A stretch of 64,000 nt of DNA from Bacteroidota bacterium (GTDB lineage: Bacteria; Bacteroidota; Bacteroidia; B-17B0; Aurantibacillaceae). Shown in pieces: positions 17,681-26,030 of this stretch. Position 1 is the stretch's first letter; each line of letters starts with the position of its first letter. The stretch is from NCBI GenBank assembly GCA_013298715.1, contig JAAFIQ010000012.1, positions 44,229 to 108,228 of the forward strand, written 5' to 3'. The notes beneath the pieces are model-generated. The model saw nothing but the letters and a program-made list of their open reading frames with translations. It was not told the DNA's origin and searched no databases. Made by a program: the position numbers and the translations under genes.

Positions 17681-17707
17681 ATTTTTATTTTTTGAGAATT
17701 CATTTAG

Positions 17708-19075
17708 TTGAAAAAAGTTCTAATAATAACATATTATTGGCCACCAAGCGGTGGTGCAGGGGTACAGCGTTGGTTAAAATTTGTAAAGTTTTTGCCTCAG
17801 TTTAATTGGCAACCTGTAGTTTATACCGCGCTTAATGGTGAGATGCCAGTTATTGATGAGAGTTTAGAAAAAGATATTCCTAATGAAGCAATAGTTCTGA
17901 AACAACCAATTTGGGAGCCTTACAGCTTGTATAAAAAATTTATTGGCAAGAAAAAAGATGAAAAAATAAACGCATCGTTTTTAAATGAAGGAAAAAAAAC
18001 AGGCTTCACACAAAAAATAAGCGTATGGATACGCGGTAATTTTTTTATTCCAGACGCACGTAAATTTTGGATTAAACCAAGCACAAAATTTTTGTTAGAT
18101 TACATAAGTAAAAATAAAATTGATTATATTATAAGTAGCGGACCACCGCACAGCATGCACTTAATAGCCTTAGGAATTAAAAAGAAGCTCCCAAACATTA
18201 AGTGGGTAGCCGATTTTAGAGATCCTTGGACAAACATAGATTTTTACGATAAATTAATGCTTACTGATTTTGCTGATAATAAACATAGAAAATTAGAAAA
18301 AGAAGTTTTAAAAAAGGCAGATGCCGTACTAAGTGTTGGTAAATACATAAGCCAAGAGTTTTTTGAAATTTATAACAGCGATAGGGGAACAAACCAAGAT
18401 AAATTTTATACCATTACAAATGGATTTGATGAGAGTGACTTACAAAAAAAGGAAGTTATAAAAGATAAAAAATTTAGCATTTCGCATATTGGTACATTAG
18501 TAAAAGACCGTAACCCGCAAGTATTGTGGGAGGTATTGCGTGAAATGACTACTGAGGATGTTAATTTTGCAAATAGTTTAGAAATTAAATTTGTTGGTAA
18601 GGTTGATATTTTTGTAAATCAACAACTTGAAAAATTTGGACTTACAAAATATGTAAATAAAATTGCATACTTACCACATAACGAAGTAATAATAGAACAA
18701 CAAAAATCGCGTGTGTTGTTGTTACTTGTAAACAATACACCCAATGCTAAAGGAATTTTAACTGGTAAATTTTTTGAATACCTGCAAGCCGGAGTACCAA
18801 TAATTGCAATTGGTCCAGAGAAAGGTGAATTAGCAGAAATAATTGCTGAGACTAAATGTGGTGCAATTGTAGATTTTGATAATAAAGAAAAGTTAAAGCA
18901 AGTAATTCGTTTAATGAGCGATTATTTAAACGTTAATACATCTGAGGTAGTGAAAAATAATAGTTTGGTAAATTTATTCTTTGAGGCTGATGAAATATCC
19001 AAACAAAAACGAATTGAGAAATATGGTAGAAAAAGTTTAACACAAGAACTGGCAAAAATTTTAGAAGCGTTGTAA
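17708..19075 (+). CDS. glycosyltransferase family 4-like protein
   Basis: This 455-residue protein starts at a TTG codon with MKKVLIITYYWPPSGGAGVQRWLKF, the usual GT4-like N-terminal glycine-rich donor-side segment. It has VADFRDPWTN in the middle and a C-terminal GT-B domain with FEYLQAGVPIIAIGPEKGELAEII, including the E-x7-E type donor-binding region. It should transfer a sugar from a nucleotide-sugar to a glycan, lipid or protein. Its acceptor is unknown, and no partner genes are adjacent. No in-frame ATG exists near the N-terminus, which supports the TTG start. Confidence 0.85.
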   Translation: MKKVLIITYYWPPSGGAGVQRWLKFVKFLPQFNWQPVVYTALNGEMPVIDESLEKDIPNEAIVLKQPIWEPYSLYKKFIGKKKDEKINASFLNEGKKTGFTQKISVWIRGNFFIPDARKFWIKPSTKFLLDYISKNKIDYIISSGPPHSMHLIALGIKKKLPNIKWVADFRDPWTNIDFYDKLMLTDFADNKHRKLEKEVLKKADAVLSVGKYISQEFFEIYNSDRGTNQDKFYTITNGFDESDLQKKEVIKDKKFSISHIGTLVKDRNPQVLWEVLREMTTEDVNFANSLEIKFVGKVDIFVNQQLEKFGLTKYVNKIAYLPHNEVIIEQQKSRVLLLLVNNTPNAKGILTGKFFEYLQAGVPIIAIGPEKGELAEIIAETKCGAIVDFDNKEKLKQVIRLMSDYLNVNTSEVVKNNSLVNLFFEADEISKQKRIEKYGRKSLTQELAKILEAL

Positions 19076-19519
19076 CTAGCTAGGTAAAAAGCTTGTTATA
19101 CCTACGCCACAACCTTTTTTACCATCTGTAAAGTAAAGCCCAATACAAAAATTACCAGTAGTTTGGCTCGTAAATTCAATACCATCGCGAATACGTTTAG
19201 ATAGTTTGTCATAAGTTGATGCTACCAAAAACTCTTGCTTCATGTTATTATAAATGCAAATAACTAATCTACCTTCTAACTCAGCATTATCAAGAGCATA
19301 AAAACGGTATTTAACACCACTGTTTAATGTTACAGGAAAATATTGGAATTCAGGCGCATCTTTATTTTTCTTTTGTGAAATTTTGTATTCCTTAACCAAA
19401 TGAAATTTTTTCAATTTCGTTAAGGCCTGCTCATAGAGTGCATCTAAATCGCAGCTATCTTTTTTAAAGGAACATAGTGAAGCAATTATTAAAATCGATA
19501 GTATTAACTTGTTTTTCAT
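19076..19519 (-). CDS. small secreted protein of unknown function, last gene of the SiaB/SiaC-ABC operon
   Basis: This 147-residue protein has a hydrophobic N-terminal signal (LILSILIIASLCSFKKDSC); the Cys could make it a lipoprotein but the site is not classical. The mature part is mixed alpha/beta, with VKYRFYALDN and GIEFTSQTTGNFCIGLYF suggesting a beta-sandwich. No family is recognised. It starts 18 bases after the upstream lipoprotein gene and converges with the glycosyltransferase gene stop to stop, so it probably belongs to the operon that starts at 25923. Confidence 0.6.
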   Translation of the reverse strand: MKNKLILSILIIASLCSFKKDSCDLDALYEQALTKLKKFHLVKEYKISQKKNKDAPEFQYFPVTLNSGVKYRFYALDNAELEGRLVICIYNNMKQEFLVASTYDKLSKRIRDGIEFTSQTTGNFCIGLYFTDGKKGCGVGITSFLPS

Positions 19520-19537
19520 GGCTCTGTACTATTATTC

Positions 19538-20443
19538 TTATTTAATTAAATATTTATTTCTTATTGTTTCTAATTTATTCATTAACGAGGTAATGGTTTC
19601 TTTTTTATAATCTACAACAGTTTTAGACATATCAACAATAACAAGCTCTCCGTTTACTTCTTTGGTTTCAGGTGGCATAAACTCAGTTGTTATTTTAACT
19701 GCATCATAATCTACCTTTAAACCGTCAAAATCTGTTTTTAAATTTTTAAAGAAATCAACCTCTTGAAGTTTGCCCAAAATTAAGTTAATGTTTTCATATA
19801 TAACTTTTTGTTCACCCACTTTTCGCTCAATTTCTACTTTTGGTTCTTTGGAATTAATTGATGAAAAAACATGCATCCCTTCAATCCAAGCACCAATTAA
19901 AATTAATATACTTTGCTCGCCTCTGTTTTGTTCTTTTAAAAAGTCATCTATTTTATTAAAATTTTTGGTTGACAGGTGAATTAAGGAATCCGCATTGCTT
20001 TTGTTTTTGGACATTTCTGACAATGTTTTGTAATCAAAAAATTGTCCAACTTTTAATTTTTCGGCCACATTGCTTAAACAGTCCAAGTACTCCACTGAAT
20101 ACAGAATTTTATTATTTAAGTTGATATAACCTAAATCTACACCATAAGCGCCAAAGCCCATTGCAAGGGTATAATTATCCTCAAATTTATTTTTAGCATC
20201 GCTAGGTAAAAGAACCTCTTTAGAAAATCCAATTTTTGAGCTTGTAATGATATTTGCAATTTCAATTGGTTGTGGCAAAGTTCTAATCATTTCATTTATC
20301 ACATCTTTTGAAATGCTAATAGTTTGTACAGGTGCAATTTTGTTTAAATCTTGTTTTGCTTTATTTTCATCGTCTGTTTCTGAGCCACAAGAACTCAAAA
20401 CAATTGGAGTTAAGCATAGTAGAATTAATTTTTTAATGGACAT
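19538..20443 (-). CDS. lipoprotein of unknown function coupled to the ABC transporter
   Basis: The 301-residue protein has a lipoprotein signal ending in VLSSC (Cys19), followed by an acidic stretch (GSETDDENK). The mature protein appears mostly helical, with no recognised domain. Its start codon lies 11 bases inside the end of the ABC transporter gene, so the two are translationally coupled. The protein may be an envelope partner of the transporter. That is inferred from gene order only. Confidence 0.7.
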   Translation of the reverse strand: MSIKKLILLCLTPIVLSSCGSETDDENKAKQDLNKIAPVQTISISKDVINEMIRTLPQPIEIANIITSSKIGFSKEVLLPSDAKNKFEDNYTLAMGFGAYGVDLGYINLNNKILYSVEYLDCLSNVAEKLKVGQFFDYKTLSEMSKNKSNADSLIHLSTKNFNKIDDFLKEQNRGEQSILILIGAWIEGMHVFSSINSKEPKVEIERKVGEQKVIYENINLILGKLQEVDFFKNLKTDFDGLKVDYDAVKITTEFMPPETKEVNGELVIVDMSKTVVDYKKETITSLMNKLETIRNKYLIK

Positions 20444-23400
20444 GATTTTTATTTTTGGTTGGTTTAAATGTAATGATTTTTTTAAATAAATCGAAATACA
20501 GAATTAAGAATATCAGGATGTTAAACATCCAAATAACAAAAAGATTTACAACAAAAGTAGATTGTTGCTTACCAAATAAAAATTTGTTAGCTGCGTAAAA
20601 ATGCGCGTTGTAAGAGAAAAATTTATTTGGCTTTACAAGATCTTTATAAACAGGATCAAAAATTTGAATTAACGAATTTGAAGCACTATCAAATTCTATT
20701 CTGCTTTTTTCATTATTAGCGGTTACAATATCAATTAAGTTTTTGTTGGTGTATTTGTATTCTAAATCTTTAAATTCTTTAATGGTTAATTTATTTTTTT
20801 CGCAATATTCTTTAATTAAAATTTCTTTCTTTTGCCTTAATTCGTTTAAGCGCAAACTGTATAGAGATTTGAATTCTTCAAATAATTTTTCTCGTTTTAC
20901 ATTCGAGAAAATGATGAGTCCGTAGTTATCCTTAAAATACTCAACCTCATCTTCAATACTTTTGTCAAGAAGTTTTTGGAAAATTGCCTTTTCTTTATCA
21001 CTTATATTATCGTTCAAAATTAATTCTTGGTATTCTTCTAATTTTGGTAATACATAGGAAACTTTGTAATTTAATTTACTCTCAATTTTATTTACGTAGT
21101 AAAAGTTTTTTTCATAATCGTTAGTTTTAAATGCCTCAACAGCCATAGCCTCATAAGCCCAGCGCGATATCATGCCATTAGAAATTGCTGGTACATCGTA
21201 CTTACTGCCGCCCATGTATTCATTTAACGTTGAAAATTTAAACATGGCACCACCTAATATCATTTGAGGAATAATGATAAGTGGAATTATAATGTAAATA
21301 GTAACCGGTGAGTTGAAAGTTGAGGATAGAATTAGCCCAACTAAATTGGCGAAACAAAAAACAGAGTAAAGAATTATTAAGAAAGGTAAAAATGGAATAC
21401 TAATTTTTAATATCATAAATCCAATTACCGAAAATAAAAGGGCTTGTATTAAAGAAACAGTAAATAGAATAATTACCTTAGATTTTAAATAAGCAAATTT
21501 GCTGAGGTTTAAGAATTTTTCGCGTTTTAGTATTTTTTGGTCTTTATAAATTTCTTCGGCACTAATGGTTAATCCAATCAATAAAGCCACTACAATCGAC
21601 ATGAAAAAGAACGCAGGTATATTTGAGTTTTCGTGGTAGCTGTATTCTTTAATTAAATTATTGTCGCTGTGTTTAATAAACAATGCAAGTATTAGGGCTA
21701 GGGCAGGAGTTTCTAATAAATTTATAAGCAAATATTGTTTGTTAGAAATTTTGCAAGCTAAATCGCGTTTAATAAAAATTAGTAATTGTTTTAAGCGATT
21801 GGGTGTTTGTTTTGCGTAATTGGTTTCAGGGTTTTTATTTTGTGTATGCTCAAGTTTGTGCGAATTTTGATACATTTCGTACCAATCTTTAGGCATTAAT
21901 CTTCTGCTTTCTGTTGTTTCTCCATATTCGTTAACCTCTTTTGCTTCAATTAAATTAAACATAAGCTCGGGGTTTACATTACCGCAACTATCACACTCTC
22001 CAATATCTTGATTAAGTTGATTGGTTGCTTTTTTAAAGTACATAATGCCTTCAATAGGATTACCGTAATAGATTGGGAAACCACCAACATCAAGCAACAA
22101 CAGCTTATCAAACATTTTATAAATGTCGGATGACGGCTGATGTATAACAACAAAAATTAATTTTCCTTTTTGAGAAAGTTGTTTTAGCAAATCCATCACA
22201 TTCTCGCTATCTCTGCTCGATAAACCTGACGTCGGTTCGTCAACAAATAGTACGGCGGGTTCTCTTATTAACTCTAAAGCAATATTTAAACGTTTACGTT
22301 GGCCACCGCTTATTTTTTTATTGAGTGGACTACCAACTACTATGTTTTTTATTTCAAGCAATCCTAGGCTATCTAACGTTGTACAAACTGCCTTATCTAA
22401 TTGTTCGTGCGATTTATCTTTAAAGCAAAGTTGCGCATTGTAATATAAATTTTGGTAAACAGAGAGTTCCTCAAACAATAAATCGTCTTGAGAAATGTAG
22501 CCAATAACACCTTCAATTTTATGTTTTTCCTTGTGAATGGTTATTCCATTAATTGTTACTTCACCTTTGCTTGGTTTTTCATTTCCGCAAAGTACGTTTA
22601 ACAAGGTAGTTTTTCCGCTACCACTTGCTCCCATTATCCCAAACAATGTATTCGATTTTTCATCAAGGTTAACATTGTTAAGTGCTACTTTTCCGTTAGG
22701 GAAAGTGAACTCTAAACCTTTTACTTGAAAAAATAATTGTGTGGTTTGAAACTCGTTGCTAAAGTAGTTTATTAGCTCGCTGTAATACTTTGTGCCTTGA
22801 GGTAAACGAATGGTGCTACCAGGAGCTAGGTTATATACTGTTTTGCGCTTAATTGGTAAGCCGTTTAAGAATAATTCGTTTTCGCCTTCGTATCTAAAGA
22901 AATATAGATTTACACTTTGTACTTTGCACACAAGCAAAAAACCATCCAAGCCATGCGCGTGCACATGGTTTAATCCACCAACGTAATTTAGAGTAACGAT
23001 TTCTTTATCATCTAATACTAATAAATCGTTTAACTCTAAACCATAGGCATCTTCGGTAGTAACAAAAAAGTTAATCGATTTTTTTTCGATTTCGTGGATG
23101 TTAAACACAGTTGCAACAGTATCAATAATTGCAAGGCGTTGCGTTGTAAATTCGTTATTAGTTTTAATTAATTCATAAAGCCTTATTAATACTACTACTT
23201 TTTGTTTTTGATCGAGTGTTTTATTTATTTTTTTGCAAATTGCAAGGGTTTTAACTGAATCTAATACAGAGGTGAGCTTTGGTTTTTCGTCTTTCTCTTT
23301 CTCTTCTCCTGAGTTTGCTTTGGCTTCTTTTTCTTTTCCAATTAAAAAGGTATCGTAGAGTTCTAAATATTCTACAACTTTATTTTTGGCAACTTGATTT

Positions 23401-23507
23401 TTTAAAAAGGATTCAATAAAAAGCCTATGCTTGGCAGAAGCACCAGTATCTTGTTTTGCAATAATTGCAAACAACTGCATAAGGGCTTTTAGAATTTCAT
23501 CACTCAT
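20433..23507 (-). CDS. ABC transporter with N-terminal TerB-like and FHA-like regions, fused ATPase and permease
   Basis: This 1024-residue protein has a helical TerB-like region (about 1-140), a short beta-rich FHA-like region (about 155-245, with LFLNGLPIKR and LAPGSTIRLP), and an ABCG-type ATPase: Walker A GASGSGKT (293-300), signature SGGQRK (400-405), Walker B VLFVDEP (419-425). An ECDSCGN CxxC motif follows near residue 505, then an ABC-2 type membrane domain with about six helices interrupted by a long hydrophilic region (about 790-960). The substrate is unknown. It lies 15 bases after a SiaC-like gene. The FHA-like part could read a phosphorylated partner, but the canonical FHA Ser-Arg-His set is not evident. 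Confidence 0.82.
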   Translation of the reverse strand: MSDEILKALMQLFAIIAKQDTGASAKHRLFIESFLKNQVAKNKVVEYLELYDTFLIGKEKEAKANSGEEKEKDEKPKLTSVLDSVKTLAICKKINKTLDQKQKVVVLIRLYELIKTNNEFTTQRLAIIDTVATVFNIHEIEKKSINFFVTTEDAYGLELNDLLVLDDKEIVTLNYVGGLNHVHAHGLDGFLLVCKVQSVNLYFFRYEGENELFLNGLPIKRKTVYNLAPGSTIRLPQGTKYYSELINYFSNEFQTTQLFFQVKGLEFTFPNGKVALNNVNLDEKSNTLFGIMGASGSGKTTLLNVLCGNEKPSKGEVTINGITIHKEKHKIEGVIGYISQDDLLFEELSVYQNLYYNAQLCFKDKSHEQLDKAVCTTLDSLGLLEIKNIVVGSPLNKKISGGQRKRLNIALELIREPAVLFVDEPTSGLSSRDSENVMDLLKQLSQKGKLIFVVIHQPSSDIYKMFDKLLLLDVGGFPIYYGNPIEGIMYFKKATNQLNQDIGECDSCGNVNPELMFNLIEAKEVNEYGETTESRRLMPKDWYEMYQNSHKLEHTQNKNPETNYAKQTPNRLKQLLIFIKRDLACKISNKQYLLINLLETPALALILALFIKHSDNNLIKEYSYHENSNIPAFFFMSIVVALLIGLTISAEEIYKDQKILKREKFLNLSKFAYLKSKVIILFTVSLIQALLFSVIGFMILKISIPFLPFLIILYSVFCFANLVGLILSSTFNSPVTIYIIIPLIIIPQMILGGAMFKFSTLNEYMGGSKYDVPAISNGMISRWAYEAMAVEAFKTNDYEKNFYYVNKIESKLNYKVSYVLPKLEEYQELILNDNISDKEKAIFQKLLDKSIEDEVEYFKDNYGLIIFSNVKREKLFEEFKSLYSLRLNELRQKKEILIKEYCEKNKLTIKEFKDLEYKYTNKNLIDIVTANNEKSRIEFDSASNSLIQIFDPVYKDLVKPNKFFSYNAHFYAANKFLFGKQQSTFVVNLFVIWMFNILIFLILYFDLFKKIITFKPTKNKNHVH

Positions 23508-23522
23508 GGCAGTGGTTAATAA

Positions 23523-23897
23523 TTAATACGATTTTGACTCGAAAGGTAAACTCACCAATTCCGAAAATTCTTCGCCTGCTTCTAGCATGTCCTCATCATT
23601 CGAATCATACATCCAAATAATTTTAATTGCCACGCCTTTTTCTGAAGAAACTTCATCTAATAACATTAATATATCTAACAAAATTTTTGATGATGCTGTG
23701 TTAAAATATTCCAGCTTAATTTCCATTTGCATGTCTTTAGGATTTTCTCCAAATTTTGCGAGCCATTCCATAGTTGGTTTATAAAATGTATTTACGTCTT
23801 CAGGCAAAGATCTACCTGAGAAAGAGTAAATATTATTAACGCTATCTAAGGTGATAGCTGGCGTGTCTTCTGTTCCTGCAATGATATAAGGTTCCAT
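23523..23897 (-). CDS. SiaC-like regulatory phosphoprotein (DUF1987), copy 1
   Basis: This 124-residue protein has the family motifs SGRSLPEDVNTFYKP and LEYFNTASSK. The N-T-A-S-S at residues 66-70 aligns with the segment in Pseudomonas SiaC whose Thr68 is phosphorylated by SiaB. In that system unphosphorylated SiaC binds and activates the diguanylate cyclase SiaD. No SiaD is seen here, so the output partner must be different or encoded elsewhere. It is sandwiched between a SiaB-like kinase gene (16 bases) and the ABC transporter gene (15 bases). Confidence 0.88.
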   Translation of the reverse strand: MEPYIIAGTEDTPAITLDSVNNIYSFSGRSLPEDVNTFYKPTMEWLAKFGENPKDMQMEIKLEYFNTASSKILLDILMLLDEVSSEKGVAIKIIWMYDSNDEDMLEAGEEFSELVSLPFESKSY

Positions 23898-23913
23898 AGT
23901 TATTTAGTTATTT

Positions 23914-24465
23914 TTAGTTGGTTGTTTTAGTTATTCTGCAAAGTAATATGAAGTAAGATACATCAGCGTTTATTTCATCAAATTGAAATTCGATTTTATT
24001 TTCACTTTTACGCGCCATATCTACAAATCCTAAGCCAGCACCACCAACATCTGAAATGGTTGAGTTTAGGCGTAATTGTTTAAATAATTCTTTTAGTCCT
24101 TCTTTGTCTTTGCTATTAATTAAATTAATTTTTTCTGTTAATGCGGCAATTGCGTGGTTTTTGATGAGGTTACCGCTTGTAATAAAAACGTCTTCTTCGT
24201 TTTCGCCAACTAGGAAGATTGCATTTTTTTGAATTTCAGAATCAACAAATTGGTGCTTACAAATATTTTGTAATACTTCAACCATAATGTTATAGGCTTT
24301 CTTTTTCACACCAGAATCTAATCCCTCTGAATCGAAATTTCTTTCGGTCATTGCCAAAACACTTTTTGTTACTTCTTGATTAAATTCACCTTCGTAAACC
24401 AACACCAAGTCTTCACTCTGCATGGATTGGTGAAATGATACTATATCTTTTAAAGGAATTGCCAT
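23914..24465 (-). CDS. SiaB-like GHKL-type protein kinase (DUF6272), copy 1
   Basis: The 183-residue protein carries an N-box-like motif, MVEVLQNICKH (E63, N67), and a glycine-rich lid motif GGAGLGFVDMARKS (about 141-154). Both resemble the HATPase fold of SiaB and anti-sigma kinases. In Pseudomonas, SiaB phosphorylates SiaC. Here it is two bases downstream of a second SiaB-like gene and 16 upstream of SiaC copy 1. The natural inference is that it phosphorylates one or more of the three SiaC-like proteins in the operon. Confidence 0.85.
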   Translation of the reverse strand: MAIPLKDIVSFHQSMQSEDLVLVYEGEFNQEVTKSVLAMTERNFDSEGLDSGVKKKAYNIMVEVLQNICKHQFVDSEIQKNAIFLVGENEEDVFITSGNLIKNHAIAALTEKINLINSKDKEGLKELFKQLRLNSTISDVGGAGLGFVDMARKSENKIEFQFDEINADVSYFILLCRITKTTN

Positions 24466-24467
24466 AA

Positions 24468-25019
24468 TTAATTACTTGGTTTTACTAGGGTTCTTAAAAC
24501 AAAATACGATAAATTATCATTAAAGGATTCAAAATGATAATCTAATTTATTTCCTGATTTTTTTGCTATATCAATTAGTCCTAGGCCTGCGGTGCCTTTT
24601 TCGCTTAGGCGGTTGCTTAATAGAATTTCTTTATACATTTCGCTTAATTCATCTTTAGAGGCGTGATTAACCGTTTCGATTTTGTTTTTTATATCGTTAA
24701 CAGATTCATTTGTAATAAGATTGGAGCTATATATTGCAAAATCATTTTGATCACGACCAATCATAATTAATCCATATTTTGATTGATTTTCGTGCGCTTG
24801 ACCATGGTGACTTATGTTTTGCAAACACTCTACCATAATATTAAATACTTTTTTCTTCAGACTAATTTCTGTCCCGTCTAATTCTAATTTTTTTTCTGTA
24901 AGCGCCAAAATACCTTTAATAATATCTTGGCTTATATCGCCTTTATAGGTGAGCAAAAATTTATGTTCGTTCATTTTTGTTCCTATTGCTTTTACAAAGT
25001 TTAAGTTACTTTTGCTCAT
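24468..25019 (-). CDS. SiaB-like GHKL-type protein kinase (DUF6272), copy 2
   Basis: This 183-residue paralogue of the next gene has the same length and the same landmarks: MVECLQNISHH (E64, N68) and GTAGLGLIDIAKKS. Overall identity is moderate, so the duplication is old. It overlaps the SiaC copy 2 gene upstream by four bases, pairing it most closely with that protein. Two kinases facing three targets suggests parallel or cross-talking partner-switch circuits. Confidence 0.85.
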   Translation of the reverse strand: MSKSNLNFVKAIGTKMNEHKFLLTYKGDISQDIIKGILALTEKKLELDGTEISLKKKVFNIMVECLQNISHHGQAHENQSKYGLIMIGRDQNDFAIYSSNLITNESVNDIKNKIETVNHASKDELSEMYKEILLSNRLSEKGTAGLGLIDIAKKSGNKLDYHFESFNDNLSYFVLRTLVKPSN

Positions 25020-25420
25020 ATTTTTTTTGATATTTTTTTAATGGTGTATCCTGATGCCTCAGATATTGAGAGGATAATGTCTTCCATATCTTCATCTTCT
25101 TTTGAGGTTAAACTCCATTCACATATAATTTGTGAGGTATTTAGGTTATTATAATCTAAGCATTTTTTGCAAAAATCCATTAGCATTTTCACACTTGAAC
25201 TATTTAAAAAGTCAATTTGTATGTCAATTAAAATATTTTTTTCAGAGGCGTAATTTTGCAATTCTTTAAAAAAGAAATCAAATGCAGGGGTGTATACTAA
25301 GAACACATTTTCAGGCAATGAGTTGCCTTTAAAAGAAAAAATATTATTTTCAAAATCAAACAAAATTTCGGGATTAGAATCTGTTTTTTCAAGAAAAAAT
25401 TTGTTACTCATGGTGTTCAA
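25016..25420 (-). CDS. SiaC-like regulatory phosphoprotein (DUF1987), copy 2
   Basis: This 134-residue protein has the family's FKGNSLPENVFLVYTP and FLNSSSVKML. Ser74-76 take the place of the phosphorylated Thr region. Compared with the other copies it is the most divergent: the usual FYKP is VYTP, and the C-terminus is longer and basic. It is translationally coupled (four-base overlap) to SiaB-like copy 2. The likely role is a phosphorylation-controlled binding protein. Confidence 0.85.
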   Translation of the reverse strand: MNTMSNKFFLEKTDSNPEILFDFENNIFSFKGNSLPENVFLVYTPAFDFFFKELQNYASEKNILIDIQIDFLNSSSVKMLMDFCKKCLDYNNLNTSQIICEWSLTSKEDEDMEDIILSISEASGYTIKKISKKI

Positions 25421-25512
25421 TTAATCGTTTTGTTGAATGTATAGGCAATAAATGTAAACTTATTTTGATAACAAAAGATAAAATTAATCTAAATGAAGTA
25501 TTAATTTATTAA

Positions 25513-25923
25513 TTAGCTTTCAGCTTCATCTTCAAACTGTACTTCAATTTCAAAATTACTAGCACTTTTTATTGTTTTAATGTTTTCAATCATATTTTCA
25601 TCCATACTGCTTTCTAATTTCCAAGTCCAAGTAATTCTAGCAAATTCGGCATCCTCATTAAAATCTTTAAATTGTTTTGCTAATTCGTAATACAATTTTA
25701 GGGTAGTGCTATTTAGGTAATCTACTTCAAAATAAACGTGAATATTTTGTTTGATATGTTTTGATTCGTTTAAGAAAATTTTTAGCCATTCAAAAACAGG
25801 TTTATAAAACTCAGCAACATTTTCGGGGTAAGAGCGACCAATAACACTGAAAATATCTTGTTTAGGGTCAAAATTTATTTCGGGAGTGAAAACTGTAGAG
25901 GCTATTTTTAATGCTGCTTGCAT
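25513..25923 (-). CDS. SiaC-like regulatory phosphoprotein (DUF1987), copy 3
   Basis: The 136-residue protein has VIGRSYPENVAEFYKPVFEWL and VDYLNSTTLKLYYEL, with candidate phospho-residues S72, T73 and T74. It is the first gene of the apparent operon, separated from copy 2 by 92 bases, the largest internal gap, so a second promoter could lie there. A weak TATATTTA element lies about 50 bases upstream of its start. The acidic C-terminus (EDEAES) is unlike the other copies. Confidence 0.86.
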   Translation of the reverse strand: MQAALKIASTVFTPEINFDPKQDIFSVIGRSYPENVAEFYKPVFEWLKIFLNESKHIKQNIHVYFEVDYLNSTTLKLYYELAKQFKDFNEDAEFARITWTWKLESSMDENMIENIKTIKSASNFEIEVQFEDEAES

Positions 25924-26030
25924 GCTATTTATTGAAGAATTCCTAGTACGAATTGAGTATTATAAAGTACTAAATATACGAATAATTTTATGCTTTAGAT
26001 GAAATTGGTAATTATAATAAGTTAAAGAAA

